Shown piece after piece: positions 1 to 8,026 of a stretch of DNA of 64,000 nt. A program made the position numbers and the translations under genes. Every line of letters begins with the position of its first letter. Positions within the stretch are counted from its first letter, which is position 1. The notes under the pieces were generated by a model. That model searched no databases, was not told the origin of the DNA, and saw only the letters and a list, made by a program, of their open reading frames with translations. The stretch spans positions 21,466-85,465 of the forward strand of contig DATINJ010000128.1 in the NCBI GenBank assembly GCA_035474375.1, in the 5' to 3' direction. Origin of the DNA: JANNPJ01 sp035474375. GTDB lineage: Bacteria; Actinomycetota; Actinomycetes; Actinomycetales; Kineosporiaceae.

Positions 1-306
1 AAAGGCGCGGCAATCACGCCACCACGGCGCGACCAGGAGAAGCTGGAGCAACTGCTCCAAGCCGATCGCGACCAGAGCCGCGCCGCCTTCAGAATCCGCA
101 TACAGGACTGGCCGTTCCTCGCCACCGTCACCGCAGAAGAAGTACGTGCCCCCGGATCCATCACCCGCGAAACCCTCGAGCGCCGCGCCTGAACTGAGGT
201 GCACTTCCTCCACATGGTCTTTCCGGTCGAGCTCAAAATCGCCTGGCCAGAGCAGGAATCCGGCGGCGTCGTCGTGTTCGGCAATGGCCGTGATGAGCGA
301 TCGCAT
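1..306 (-). CDS. Conserved actinobacterial hypothetical protein, N-terminal part (runs off left edge)
   Basis: The frame reading leftward from 306 is open to the window edge and gives about 102 residues. It starts MRSLITAIAEHDDAAGFLL, contains a GDGSGGTYFFCG segment and ends near a Trp-Trp pair (APWWRDC). The motif order (AEHD, FLLWPGDF, GDGSGGTYF, RPVLYADSEG) resembles small actinobacterial proteins sometimes labelled SMI1/KNR4 (SUKH)-like; that family link comes from memory and is tentative. An in-frame ATG at 315 is the alternative start. I prefer 306 because AGGA lies 8 nt upstream. The gene begins right after the DUF6351 stop, so the two are probably cotranscribed. The C-terminus is missing from the window. 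Confidence 0.6.
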   Translation of the reverse strand, partial: MRSLITAIAEHDDAAGFLLWPGDFELDRKDHVEEVHLSSGAALEGFAGDGSGGTYFFCGDGGEERPVLYADSEGGAALVAIGLEQLLQLLLVAPWWRDCRAF

Positions 307-316
307 GCGCCGCATC

Positions 317-2491
317 CTAGGCTGCGCCGCCGGGACCGCCGGTGAAGGACAGCCACGGCAGGGAGCGGCGGTAGCCCACCGGCCGGGCAGAGAAGTCACA
401 CTGGCCGCGGGGCGCCGCTGTTCGGACGGCGGCGAACTGCGCCTCGGTGAGCTGCGGCAGCTCGGAGCGTCGCAGCGGGGTCAGCGCGCATTTCAGGGCC
501 AGACCGGACAGCCGGTCACCGGCGGCCATCCGGGCATCACCGTAGTGCGGGAAGGCACTCCCGCAGGTGCCGGCGTACTCGGGGTCGATCACCTCGGCGC
601 CGCCCGACGACGGGGTGCTGGCGGGCCAGCAGGTGTCCACGGCGCTGCGGGGTTTGTGGGCGATCACCTTCGCCGCGGGACGGATCGGTCGCCGGTCGGC
701 CTTGATCGCGGCGAGCCAGGTGTCCATGGTGGTCAGCGCCTGCAGCGCGACGTCCGGTGGCGGGGTGATGCCGGCGAAGTTGCCGCTCGAGCGCCAGGTC
801 CAGATCACCTGGTTGGCGTGCTGGCCATTGCTGGCGTCGAGTCGGGCGCGCATCTCCCAGGAGTGGTAGTCGCTGTGGATGTCCAGGCTGTTCGCCGAAC
901 CGCGCAGGTCGATGATCGGTACGTTGTCCAGCCGCTGACCTTCGGTGACCTGCCCGGTGCGGTAGGCGATGCGCACCGCCCCCGGATCAGCCGCCGTCCG
1001 CTGGGCCTGCCAGACGCCGTCCTGGTCGAAGCCGCCGATCCGAGCGTTCAGGTCGGCGAACTGGGCGCCGCTGATGATGCCGGCCCGCAGCGCGTCCAGG
1101 CCGTAGAGAACGCCGACGTTGTCGCTCACGCTTCGGGCGAATCCGTACCCGGCCGCCTTCTCGGCCGGCGTCCACAGGCGAGCGGGCCGGCGCCCCCAGA
1201 TAGCCACTTCGTAATCCTGGGCGACGCAGCGCACTCCACCCGGATTGGTCACGGCGTCGTAGACCCGAGGGTCGCCGGTGGGGAACCCGCAGTTGCTGGC
1301 CCTGGACGGGGTCCCGACCGGCACGAAAGTCTGGTTCCAGTACTGGCACACCGACGGGTCCTTCGTCCCCTCGACGGCGGCCTGCTGGGCCGGTGTCCAC
1401 CCGGTCGTGGCGGCGAAGTACCGCACCAGCAGGCCGCAGTCCTGGACCTCCACGGCCGTGCTCCAGGTGTCGGGGAAACTGCAGTTCGGCAGGATGCCGT
1501 CGAGCAGGCCGGGGTAGGCATCGGCAATCACGTACTGCTGGATGGCACCGCCGGAGCATCCCGCCCCAATGGTGTACCTGATCTCGCCGTACGTCTCGAT
1601 CAGGTGCTCCTTGAGCATCGTGACCGCCTCGGCCGAGACCACCTCGTTCGCGTTGGCGCCGTGCACGTTCAGACCCGAGGAAGCCACCAGGTAGCCGCGC
1701 GACAGCAGGGTGTCGTCCAGCACGTCGACGGGAAGCTCGCTGACGTGATGCGGGGCGCTGCCACCCCCGAACGGCCAGACCACCTTGCGGTTCCAGCCAG
1801 ACTGCGGAGCAAACGGCGTCCACCCCTGGGCCGGGTCGAAGAGCACAGCAACCCGGTAGATCCCCCGGTCCTGGACGCCCGTCTCAAGCCGGACGACGTA
1901 CGGGACGGTGCGGCCGGCATCCGTCGTCGTCCTGGCCACATCGGACGGCGGGTTAGCCGGATCGTACGGCTGGAAGCCGCCGCCACCGGTCGGCAGGTAG
2001 CGGTAGCTGATCACGGTCGGCGTGTTGCACTGCGCGTCCACCGGCAGACCCAGACCGGTCTGCGCCGGATGCAGGTTGCAGTCCCACGGCTGCACCTGCG
2101 GACCGGAGAACACCGGCCCACCGAGGGGATGGTTCGTCAGCGCGAGCCGGGCGTCGATCCGGTGCCGGGCCCGGGCCCGCATCTCGTTGCGGCCCACCCG
2201 AAGACCGGTGACCAGCCCGACGAACCGGCCGTCGGCCCGGACGGCGAACTGCCGACTGACGTCGCGCCCGTTCAGCCGGACGACGGTCCCGGCGCTGCCA
2301 CCCACGACCTCAACCAGCGCGTCGCCGCCGGAGACGGTGTCGGCACGGCCGGAAAGCACTCTGAGCGCCAGAGCAGCGTGGTGTGCCGGGGACGCCTGGG
2401 CACTGGCCGAGAGCGGCACCACCAGCGCTAGACCGAGAAGAAGGATGAGCAGCCCTCGATACCGACGGACAAACACAGTCTGAAACTGCAT
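317..2491 (-). CDS. Secreted DUF6351-family protein, alpha/beta-hydrolase-like
   Basis: This 724-residue protein begins with a signal peptide (hydrophobic residues about 13-31, then an ASA-QAS cleavage region). An N-terminal beta-rich part (about 40-120) is followed by a hydrolase-like body. The segment GAGCSGGA at about 309-316 looks like a nucleophile elbow with Ser313, and conserved-looking Asp and His residues follow it (DLRGSANSLDIHSDYH). The layout matches the uncharacterised DUF6351 family, which I recognise from the N-terminal and HPLGGPVFSGPQ...PWDC segments. The real substrate is unknown; an esterase role is an inference. A GGAG ribosome-binding site lies about 10 nt before the ATG at 2491. 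The long open frame on the opposite strand here is a shadow. Confidence 0.85.
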   Translation of the reverse strand: MQFQTVFVRRYRGLLILLLGLALVVPLSASAQASPAHHAALALRVLSGRADTVSGGDALVEVVGGSAGTVVRLNGRDVSRQFAVRADGRFVGLVTGLRVGRNEMRARARHRIDARLALTNHPLGGPVFSGPQVQPWDCNLHPAQTGLGLPVDAQCNTPTVISYRYLPTGGGGFQPYDPANPPSDVARTTTDAGRTVPYVVRLETGVQDRGIYRVAVLFDPAQGWTPFAPQSGWNRKVVWPFGGGSAPHHVSELPVDVLDDTLLSRGYLVASSGLNVHGANANEVVSAEAVTMLKEHLIETYGEIRYTIGAGCSGGAIQQYVIADAYPGLLDGILPNCSFPDTWSTAVEVQDCGLLVRYFAATTGWTPAQQAAVEGTKDPSVCQYWNQTFVPVGTPSRASNCGFPTGDPRVYDAVTNPGGVRCVAQDYEVAIWGRRPARLWTPAEKAAGYGFARSVSDNVGVLYGLDALRAGIISGAQFADLNARIGGFDQDGVWQAQRTAADPGAVRIAYRTGQVTEGQRLDNVPIIDLRGSANSLDIHSDYHSWEMRARLDASNGQHANQVIWTWRSSGNFAGITPPPDVALQALTTMDTWLAAIKADRRPIRPAAKVIAHKPRSAVDTCWPASTPSSGGAEVIDPEYAGTCGSAFPHYGDARMAAGDRLSGLALKCALTPLRRSELPQLTEAQFAAVRTAAPRGQCDFSARPVGYRRSLPWLSFTGGPGGAA

Positions 2492-2631
2492 GCGCGCACT
2501 CCGTTAAAGGACAGGTTCGGCATCCGAGGAATTCACCGACCCTTGTAGTCCTAATACCAGACCGCATCAGGCACAAGGCCCATGTCCACCCAATTCGGGC
2601 GCGGGACGTGAATGACGCGGTCGCAACCGGA

Positions 2632-3843
2632 TCACCGCAGCACATCCAGTTTGCGCACGGCGTCGACGAGGCGGTCGAGTTCGTCGTCGGTGGTGAGGTA
2701 ATGGACGGAGGCTCGGACCAGGTCAGGCAGGCCGCGCTGCTCGAAGTCGAGGCGGGTCGAGGTGGCAGTGGTGACGCTGACATTGATGCCCTCGGCACGC
2801 AGTTGGTCCCGGATCGCCAGGGCGCCGACCTGAGCGTGCTGGAAGGTGACGATGCCGCTGCGGTGGGCGCCCTTGTCCATCACGGTCACCGCCGGTAGCC
2901 CGGCGAGCCGGGTCCGGAGGCCGGCGGCGGCCTGACCGACCAGATGTTCGATCACGGCCATGCCGATGTCCAGGGCGTAGTCGACGGCCGCTCCCAGCCC
3001 CAGCCGTCCGGCGACGTAACTCTCCCAGTTCTCGAAGCGCCGGGCATCGGGGCGCAGTTCGTAGCGGTCGACGCCGGTCCAGGTGGCCGCGTGGAGATCG
3101 ACGAACGGTGGATGCAGCTCACCGGTCGAGCTCGCGCGGGCGTAGAGGAACCCGGTGCCGCGCGGGCCCCGCAGGAACTTGCGGCCGGTGACGGATAGGA
3201 AGTCACACCCGATCCGGCGCACGTCCACCTCCAACTGCCCGACCGACTGGCAGGCGTCGAGCAGGTACAGGACGCCGTACCGGCGGGCGACCTCCCCGAC
3301 CCGCTCGGCCGGGTTGATCAGGCCACCGTTGGTCGGCACGTGCGTGACCGCGATCAGCCTGGTCCGATCGTCGATCAGCGCCTCCAGGGCCTCGACGTCC
3401 ATAGCGCCGGTGGCGTCGTCCGGGACGACCACGATCTGGACTCCACGGGTGGCCTTGAGGTGGAGGAAGGCGAGGTAGTTGCTGGCGTACTCGGCTACTC
3501 CGGTGAGGATGCGGTCGCCGGGCTCGAACGGGACGGCGTAGAACGCCATGTCCCAGGCCCGGGTCGCGTTCTCGACCAGTGCGATCTCGGTGGGGTCGGC
3601 CCCCACCAATCGAGCCACGGACCGGTAGACGGCCTCGAGGCGGTCGTGGGCGGCGTCAGCCGCCTCGTATCCGCCGATTCGTTCCTCCAAGTGCAGGTGA
3701 TCGACGATCGCCGAGGTGACCGGCACCGGCGACAGGGACGCCCCGGCGTGGTTGAGGTGCACGACGGTCGCGCAGCCGGGCGTTTGCGCCCGCCAGCGGT
3801 CCACGTCCTGGGCCAGGGAGCGAGCATCGTCGCGCAGAGACAT
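2632..3843 (-). CDS. Class V aminotransferase, cysteine-desulfurase/isopenicillin-N-epimerase-like
   Basis: The 403-residue protein is a fold-type I PLP enzyme. Visible family features are HLNHAGASLSP near residue 29, VTHVPTNGG (His168), LLDACQSVGQ (Asp196, which would bind the pyridine nitrogen) and SVTGRKFLRGPRGTGFLY, where Lys222 is the expected Schiff-base lysine. Close relatives are annotated as cysteine desulfurases, selenocysteine lyases or epimerases. No catalytic Cys loop typical of a true NifS/IscS is evident, so the reaction stays open. The gene sits 15 bp downstream of the AlkD-like gene on the same strand and probably shares its transcript. The start ATG at 3843 has only a weak GTGAG-type ribosome-binding site. 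Confidence 0.85.
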   Translation of the reverse strand: MSLRDDARSLAQDVDRWRAQTPGCATVVHLNHAGASLSPVPVTSAIVDHLHLEERIGGYEAADAAHDRLEAVYRSVARLVGADPTEIALVENATRAWDMAFYAVPFEPGDRILTGVAEYASNYLAFLHLKATRGVQIVVVPDDATGAMDVEALEALIDDRTRLIAVTHVPTNGGLINPAERVGEVARRYGVLYLLDACQSVGQLEVDVRRIGCDFLSVTGRKFLRGPRGTGFLYARASSTGELHPPFVDLHAATWTGVDRYELRPDARRFENWESYVAGRLGLGAAVDYALDIGMAVIEHLVGQAAAGLRTRLAGLPAVTVMDKGAHRSGIVTFQHAQVGALAIRDQLRAEGINVSVTTATSTRLDFEQRGLPDLVRASVHYLTTDDELDRLVDAVRKLDVLR

Positions 3844-3858
3844 GGGCTCACGGTATGC

Positions 3859-4467
3859 CTAGGCCGGCTTTCGTTTGCGGATCGCGATGCGGTACGCCGC
3901 GCGCGCCATGGCCTTGCCGTGAAGGTCGAGGAACTCGGTCAGCCGTTCCGGCAGCCGGTCACCGGCGTACGCAAGGTAGATACCGACCGGCTTGTGGACG
4001 AGGGGGTCCGGGTCGGCGTGGAGTACCTCGGCGATCGCCAGGCCTGCCTCCACGTCGGTGAGGTCGCTGTACTTCACGAACCACAGCGGCGCGGTCATCG
4101 CCGTGCGCCGACGGTACGGGTCGCTGGAGGCGGCGAGCTCGTGCAGAAGGTCGTAAGGTCCGCCGGTCAAGGTGGCGCCGATGACCCGGGGGGCAGCCCG
4201 GTCGACCATGCCCCAGTCGTCGATCCGGTCGTGGTGGCGCAGATAGATGTCACGAAGTCCAAGGTCGCCGAGCCGTTTGCGGGCTTGAAAATCAAGGATG
4301 CAGAACGCCGCCATCCGAGCCTGGTAGGACGGTTCGGCGAACAGCGCGTCCAGTTCGGCCGGCGCGATCCCGGTAGCCGCCTTGGCCGTGTCGAACAGCA
4401 CCCTCATCCGCATCCCGGGGGTCAGCTCGGCCAGCACCCGCTGCGCCGTCCACTCCGTGCCGCTCAT
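3859..4467 (-). CDS. DNA alkylation repair protein (AlkD/HEAT-repeat-like)
   Basis: The 202-residue protein is all-helical with Trp/Arg-rich segments (APLWFVKYSDL, DPLVHKPVGIYLAYAG, KAMARAAYRIAIRK). These resemble the AlkD-type DNA glycosylase family, which removes alkylated bases using a HEAT-like superhelix. It is slightly shorter than typical AlkD proteins of about 230 residues. A longer frame reaches 4527, but the ATG at 4467 is chosen because a GGAGGCGGC ribosome-binding site precedes it directly and the family N-terminus fits there. The aminotransferase gene follows closely. The catalytic state cannot be judged with certainty from sequence. Confidence 0.7.
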   Translation of the reverse strand: MSGTEWTAQRVLAELTPGMRMRVLFDTAKAATGIAPAELDALFAEPSYQARMAAFCILDFQARKRLGDLGLRDIYLRHHDRIDDWGMVDRAAPRVIGATLTGGPYDLLHELAASSDPYRRRTAMTAPLWFVKYSDLTDVEAGLAIAEVLHADPDPLVHKPVGIYLAYAGDRLPERLTEFLDLHGKAMARAAYRIAIRKRKPA

Positions 4468-4551
4468 GCCGCCTCCAGCCTCGGTGTGCGTGCAGTCTCT
4501 CGCCTGCCTGGTGACGAGAGCGAGCACACCCGCCGGAGCCGTCTGGTCTGA

Positions 4552-5001
4552 TCAGGGGCGAGGTTGGCGAGATCCGTAAAATGGCTGGCTGTAAGGGTAA
4601 TGATGCACTACGTGGTGAATCACGTGCACGTGCCGGACGACCCGCACATCGTGAAGGATGGAGCCGGTGACCTCCAGGCTGCGCGGTTGTGACGGCGCAG
4701 ATCCACCGAGGGCCCGCGCAGCGGCCTCGATCGCCAGCCGAACGGCGACCGTCGCCACCGCGGCGGAAGCCCCGACGACCACCGGGTTGCGGATCAACTG
4801 CGGTGCTGCCGCCCGCACGGCGAGGGCTGCCTTCCGCCAGGGCACGACCGCTGAGTCGTCGACCCTGATCACGGCAACCTCAGTGAGCCTGCCCTCGGTC
4901 AGCTGATCCTCCCCTGGGCTCGCCCTGTCATCGATCACTGTGTCCTCGTCGCGATGATCGTGCTCTTTCGCATCGCCCGGCAGGTCCATCTCGTCAGTCA
5001 T
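4552..5001 (-). CDS. Hypothetical protein with acidic N-terminus and one hydrophobic segment
   Basis: The 149-residue frame from ATG 5001 starts MTDEMDLPGDAKEHDHRDED and is strongly acidic. A hydrophobic, Ala/Val-rich stretch at about residues 75-100 (NPVVVGASAAVATVAVRLA) could be a single membrane helix. The tail is His-rich (VVRHVHVIHHVVHHYPY) and then basic. I do not recognise a family. The open frame continues upstream to 5460 only in low-complexity Arg-rich sequence that is antisense to the OmpA-like gene, so the ATG at 5001 is preferred. Codon use looks native. The His cluster could bind metal, but this is speculation. Confidence 0.55.
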   Translation of the reverse strand: MTDEMDLPGDAKEHDHRDEDTVIDDRASPGEDQLTEGRLTEVAVIRVDDSAVVPWRKAALAVRAAAPQLIRNPVVVGASAAVATVAVRLAIEAAARALGGSAPSQPRSLEVTGSILHDVRVVRHVHVIHHVVHHYPYSQPFYGSRQPRP

Positions 5002-5090
5002 AGCTCGATGATGCGCGCCGTCCCCGGGTCGGTCCACCCGGAATGATCGACTCGCCCGGACGTGCGAGCGCGATGATCGGTCGGGCCGGG

Positions 5091-6290
5091 TCAGCGGGTG
5101 GGCAGGATGATCTCCACTCGCCGGTTCAGCTGGCGCGCGCTCGGCAGATCGGCGCCGGCGCTGGTGGTCTCGCGCGCTATCGGGTCGCTCTCGCCTCGTC
5201 CGCGCAGCGTCATCGATCCGCTGGGCACTCCCTTCCCGGCGAGTTCGTCGCGTACTGCCGTGGCCCGGCGGACCGACAGGTCGAGGTTCGCCGCCGCCGT
5301 CCCGATGTGGTCGGTATAGCCGTTGACCTGGACGGTCTTCGGTCGGACGACGGTCAGCAGCCGTGCCACGCGGTCGACCAAGGTGCGGGCGTCCGGCCGC
5401 AGATCCGCTGAGCCGAACGCGAACAGGGCGTTGGCATCGAGCCGAATCACGGTTCCGCACACCCGCCCGGTGGCCTTGACCCGCCGGATGGTCGGCACCG
5501 GCGGGAATCGCGGCAGGCGCTCACCGATCAGCCGGGCGATGACGGCGCGTTGCTCGGCGCTGGCGTTGCCATCAACCACGCCATCCGCGCTCACCGAGAC
5601 CCGAACGTTCTGGTCGCGGTAACCGCCCGCCCCGTCCGCACCCACCCAGAAGCGGGACGTGGAATCGGTGTAGGAGCCTGACCCGTCAACCCGAACATTC
5701 AGGCGCCGGTCGCCGTCCGAGAACGTACCCTCGCCATCCGACTCGATGGACAGGCGCTGAGCACCTCGCTCGTACACGCCGGATCCGTTGTCCAGGACGG
5801 CCACATGCACCCCGGGTGCGTTGTACACGCCGGTCCCGTTCGCCTTCACCGTGACGCTGATGTTTCCCTTCTTGTAGCTTCCGGCCGTGCCGACCGCCCT
5901 GCGGCCGGAGCCGACGTCGATACTGTGTTCGACCCCTTTGGCGTCACACCTGGCCCCGAGGACGGCGATGCCCTCGTACAGGCCCGGCGTCAGCCGCAGA
6001 CGCTGGGAGATGTCCCGCCCTTCGGCCGAGTTGAGCAGGTCGGTCGGGATCGCGAACGAGGGCAACGCCGGGGTTTGCAGCCGCGCCCGGAGTTCCTCTT
6101 CAAAAGCCGAGACGGCGCCCGGCACACTCGCGGCGGTACCGGTGACACCCATCGTCGACGAGGTCGTCGGGGTGGGCCTCGGAGCCGGTGATCCGGTGGC
6201 CGATGACGGCCCCGAGGCCGTGGAACAGCCAGCCATCAACAGAACCAGGCCGGTCAGCCACGGCATGGCTCTACGCATGCCGGTCATCAT
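5091..6290 (-). CDS. OmpA-family lipoprotein with internal DGxGxY repeats
   Basis: The 399-residue protein has a lipoprotein signal (LLMAGC, lipid-modified Cys22) and then a Thr/Ser/Pro-rich linker. The middle (about 140-240) holds five or six beta-repeats of roughly 18 residues with the pattern V-x-x-D/N-G-x-G-x-Y/F (NGTGVY, NGSGVY, DGEGTF, DGSGSY, DGAGGY). The C-terminal domain (about 280-399) is OmpA-like: AFGSADLRPDA, VNGYTDHIGT, LSVRRA and QLNRRVEI carry the residues that usually contact peptidoglycan. It is probably anchored to the outer face of the membrane and bound to the wall. An Arg at position 6 or 7 favours a start at the first Met pair. No operon partner is clear. Confidence 0.85.
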   Translation of the reverse strand: MMTGMRRAMPWLTGLVLLMAGCSTASGPSSATGSPAPRPTPTTSSTMGVTGTAASVPGAVSAFEEELRARLQTPALPSFAIPTDLLNSAEGRDISQRLRLTPGLYEGIAVLGARCDAKGVEHSIDVGSGRRAVGTAGSYKKGNISVTVKANGTGVYNAPGVHVAVLDNGSGVYERGAQRLSIESDGEGTFSDGDRRLNVRVDGSGSYTDSTSRFWVGADGAGGYRDQNVRVSVSADGVVDGNASAEQRAVIARLIGERLPRFPPVPTIRRVKATGRVCGTVIRLDANALFAFGSADLRPDARTLVDRVARLLTVVRPKTVQVNGYTDHIGTAAANLDLSVRRATAVRDELAGKGVPSGSMTLRGRGESDPIARETTSAGADLPSARQLNRRVEIILPTR

Positions 6291-6343
6291 GCCAGGGAGC
6301 TCGGCCCGGACGTTCGAGCGCGATGATCGTGGCGGACACCGGA

Positions 6344-6982
6344 TCAGCGGGGGCTGTTGGCCGCGCCACCGGTACGCCGGCCGGGCAGTCTCATGGTGAG
6401 CAGCTTGGCTCGCGGCGCGACCGTGTGCATCATCGAGAACACCGACTGGATCCGGGAACGGTCTGGGTCGAGCACCGTGAACAGGTTGGCCCCCAGGTAG
6501 AACGTGATCGCCGCGTTCGCCAGGTCACGCGGTGGCATGAGCCGGGCGAGGGCGCTGCCGGCCAGGACGCGGTCAAGGGTCGCCTCGATGAAATCGACCC
6601 AAGGTTGGGTCCGTTCCATCAGGGGTTCTCGCAGTTCGGGCTTGGCCAGGGCCGCCGCCACCAGTTCCGTGAACAGCGTGATGTGCCCGCCCTCCATGTC
6701 GTCGTGGTAGATCCGTTCGGCCGCGTCGACCAGGGCCTCCAGGGTGCGGACGTCCTGCACGGTCGCGCGGTGCAGGGCCATCCGCTCGGCGGACGACCGA
6801 TCGAGCGCCGCGAGCAGGAGCTGATCGACACCGCCGAAGTGGTAGAACACCAGCGCTGAATTGACGTCGGCCGCCTTGGCGATCACGCGGGCGCTGGCTC
6901 CGCCGTATCCGGCGGTCCGGAGCACCTGCGAAGCAGCGTTGATGAGCCGGTCCTTCGTCTGCCCCGCGCTGTCCACAGCCAT
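6344..6982 (-). CDS. TetR-family transcriptional regulator
   Basis: The 212-residue protein has an N-terminal TetR helix-turn-helix (about 8-55: KDRLINAASQVLRTAGYGGASARVIAKAADVNSA is the region, followed by LVFYHFGG). The effector domain is variable and its ligand cannot be inferred. It is transcribed divergently from the two-gene membrane operon starting at 7061. A long palindrome in the intergenic space is a likely autoregulatory operator. AAGGA lies 9-10 nt before the ATG at 6982. It probably represses both itself and the 7061-9567 operon; this is inferred from layout. Confidence 0.9.
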   Translation of the reverse strand: MAVDSAGQTKDRLINAASQVLRTAGYGGASARVIAKAADVNSALVFYHFGGVDQLLLAALDRSSAERMALHRATVQDVRTLEALVDAAERIYHDDMEGGHITLFTELVAAALAKPELREPLMERTQPWVDFIEATLDRVLAGSALARLMPPRDLANAAITFYLGANLFTVLDPDRSRIQSVFSMMHTVAPRAKLLTMRLPGRRTGGAANSPR

Positions 6983-7014
6983 CGGCCGGTTCCTTCCATG
7001 ATGAGTTGATCGTA

Positions 7015-7038
7015 CGGTTTAATCACATGATTAAACCG
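7015..7038. promoter_or_regulatory. 24-bp palindromic TetR operator
   Basis: Two 11-bp arms (CGGTTTAATCA and TGATTAAACCG) are perfect inverted repeats around a 2-bp centre. The site lies between the divergent tetR start (6982) and the operon start (7061), where both promoters must be. The symmetry and position are directly visible; binding by this TetR is inferred. Confidence 0.8.
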
Positions 7039-7060
7039 AGTGATCAAATGGAGTTGCGAG

Positions 7061-8026
7061 ATGAGTATGCCAACCCCCGAGCCGGACGACGTCCCTAGGC
7101 CGGACCCACCCGCTCCACCAGATCTCCAGGGCCGGTCGCGAGCTCGGGTGACCCTGGTCGCCCTCCTGGCCGCCTCGTTCGTGGCGATGCTCGGCTACAA
7201 GATCCTGCACGCCGGCGGCCTGGAGCAGACGGCACTGTTCTACGTCGGGTTGCCGGCGACGATAGCCCTGGTCGTGGCGGCGACCGCGCGACCGCGCTCG
7301 GCGACCGGAATGGCTGTCGCCGCCGTCACGATCTGTCTTGCACTGGCCGGCCCGCTGCTGAACGAGGGCGTCGTCTGCCTCGTCCTGGCTGCTCCCCTGT
7401 TCTACCTGGTGGCCATCGGGATCGGCATGGTGATCGACATTTGGGACCGGCGCGACGGGTCCCGACGGATGCACGCGCTCGGCCTCGTCCCGGTACTGGC
7501 CCTGTTCAGCCTGCAGGGCGTCACGGGCTCACCAGCGCCCCACAACCAGGTCGTCACCGTAACCAGGACCGTCCGGCTCACCCCGCAGCAGTTCGCGGCA
7601 TCCCTGTCGGGTACGCCCCGCTTCGCGCCTCCCCGGTCAGCCTTCCTCAGCCGGCTGCCGTTCCCGCGCGTGGTGCAGGTCGACGGGACCGGCCTGGACG
7701 TCGGCGCCGAGCGAGTCATCACCTTCACGCCACGTCATTCACTCGGCATCGGCGCGCACCCGACACCGCGCTCAATGCGGTTGCGGCTGGCCGAGAGCGG
7801 CCCGGACCATGTTCGTTTCGACGTGGTTCAGGACACCGCGACCGCCCGATGGCTGCACTGGCAGACCTCGCGGATTTCCTGGCGGCCGACCCAGGCAGGT
7901 ACCACCGAGGTCACCTGGCAGCTGACGTACGAGCGCACGTTCGACCCCAGTTGGTACTTCGGCCCGCTCCAGAAGTACGGAATGCGGCAGGCGACTGGCT
8001 ACCTGATCGACACGTTCACCACGTGA
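7061..8026 (+). CDS. Membrane protein with C-terminal SRPBCC-like domain
   Basis: The 321-residue protein has about four to five hydrophobic helices in residues 30-165 (VTLVALLAASFVAML, ALFYVGLPATIALVV, VVCLVLAAPLFYLVAIGIGMVI). A soluble C-terminal half follows (about 190-320, RTVRLTPQQF...RISWRPTQAGTTEVTWQLTYE), whose pattern resembles START/SRPBCC-type polyketide-cyclase folds. The family link is tentative. The ATG at 7061 is chosen over a GTG at 7040 because GGAG lies 7 nt upstream of it. The gene overlaps the next by GTGA and so forms an operon under the TetR operator. Confidence 0.7.
   Translation: MSMPTPEPDDVPRPDPPAPPDLQGRSRARVTLVALLAASFVAMLGYKILHAGGLEQTALFYVGLPATIALVVAATARPRSATGMAVAAVTICLALAGPLLNEGVVCLVLAAPLFYLVAIGIGMVIDIWDRRDGSRRMHALGLVPVLALFSLQGVTGSPAPHNQVVTVTRTVRLTPQQFAASLSGTPRFAPPRSAFLSRLPFPRVVQVDGTGLDVGAERVITFTPRHSLGIGAHPTPRSMRLRLAESGPDHVRFDVVQDTATARWLHWQTSRISWRPTQAGTTEVTWQLTYERTFDPSWYFGPLQKYGMRQATGYLIDTFTT

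Noticed and set aside
1..192. 63-codon plus-strand frame open at the left edge
   Set aside because: The minus strand of the same bases encodes a motif-rich protein (GDGSGGTYF, RPVLYADSEG), so the plus frame is a shadow.
146..2431. 761-codon open frame on the plus strand
   Set aside because: It is antisense to the DUF6351 gene, is Arg/Gly-rich without domain motifs, and arises from GC-skewed codon positions.
4552..5460. 302-residue extension of the acidic hypothetical protein
   Set aside because: The added part is Arg-rich and lies over the end of the OmpA-like gene on the same strand in another phase; ATG 5001 is more plausible.
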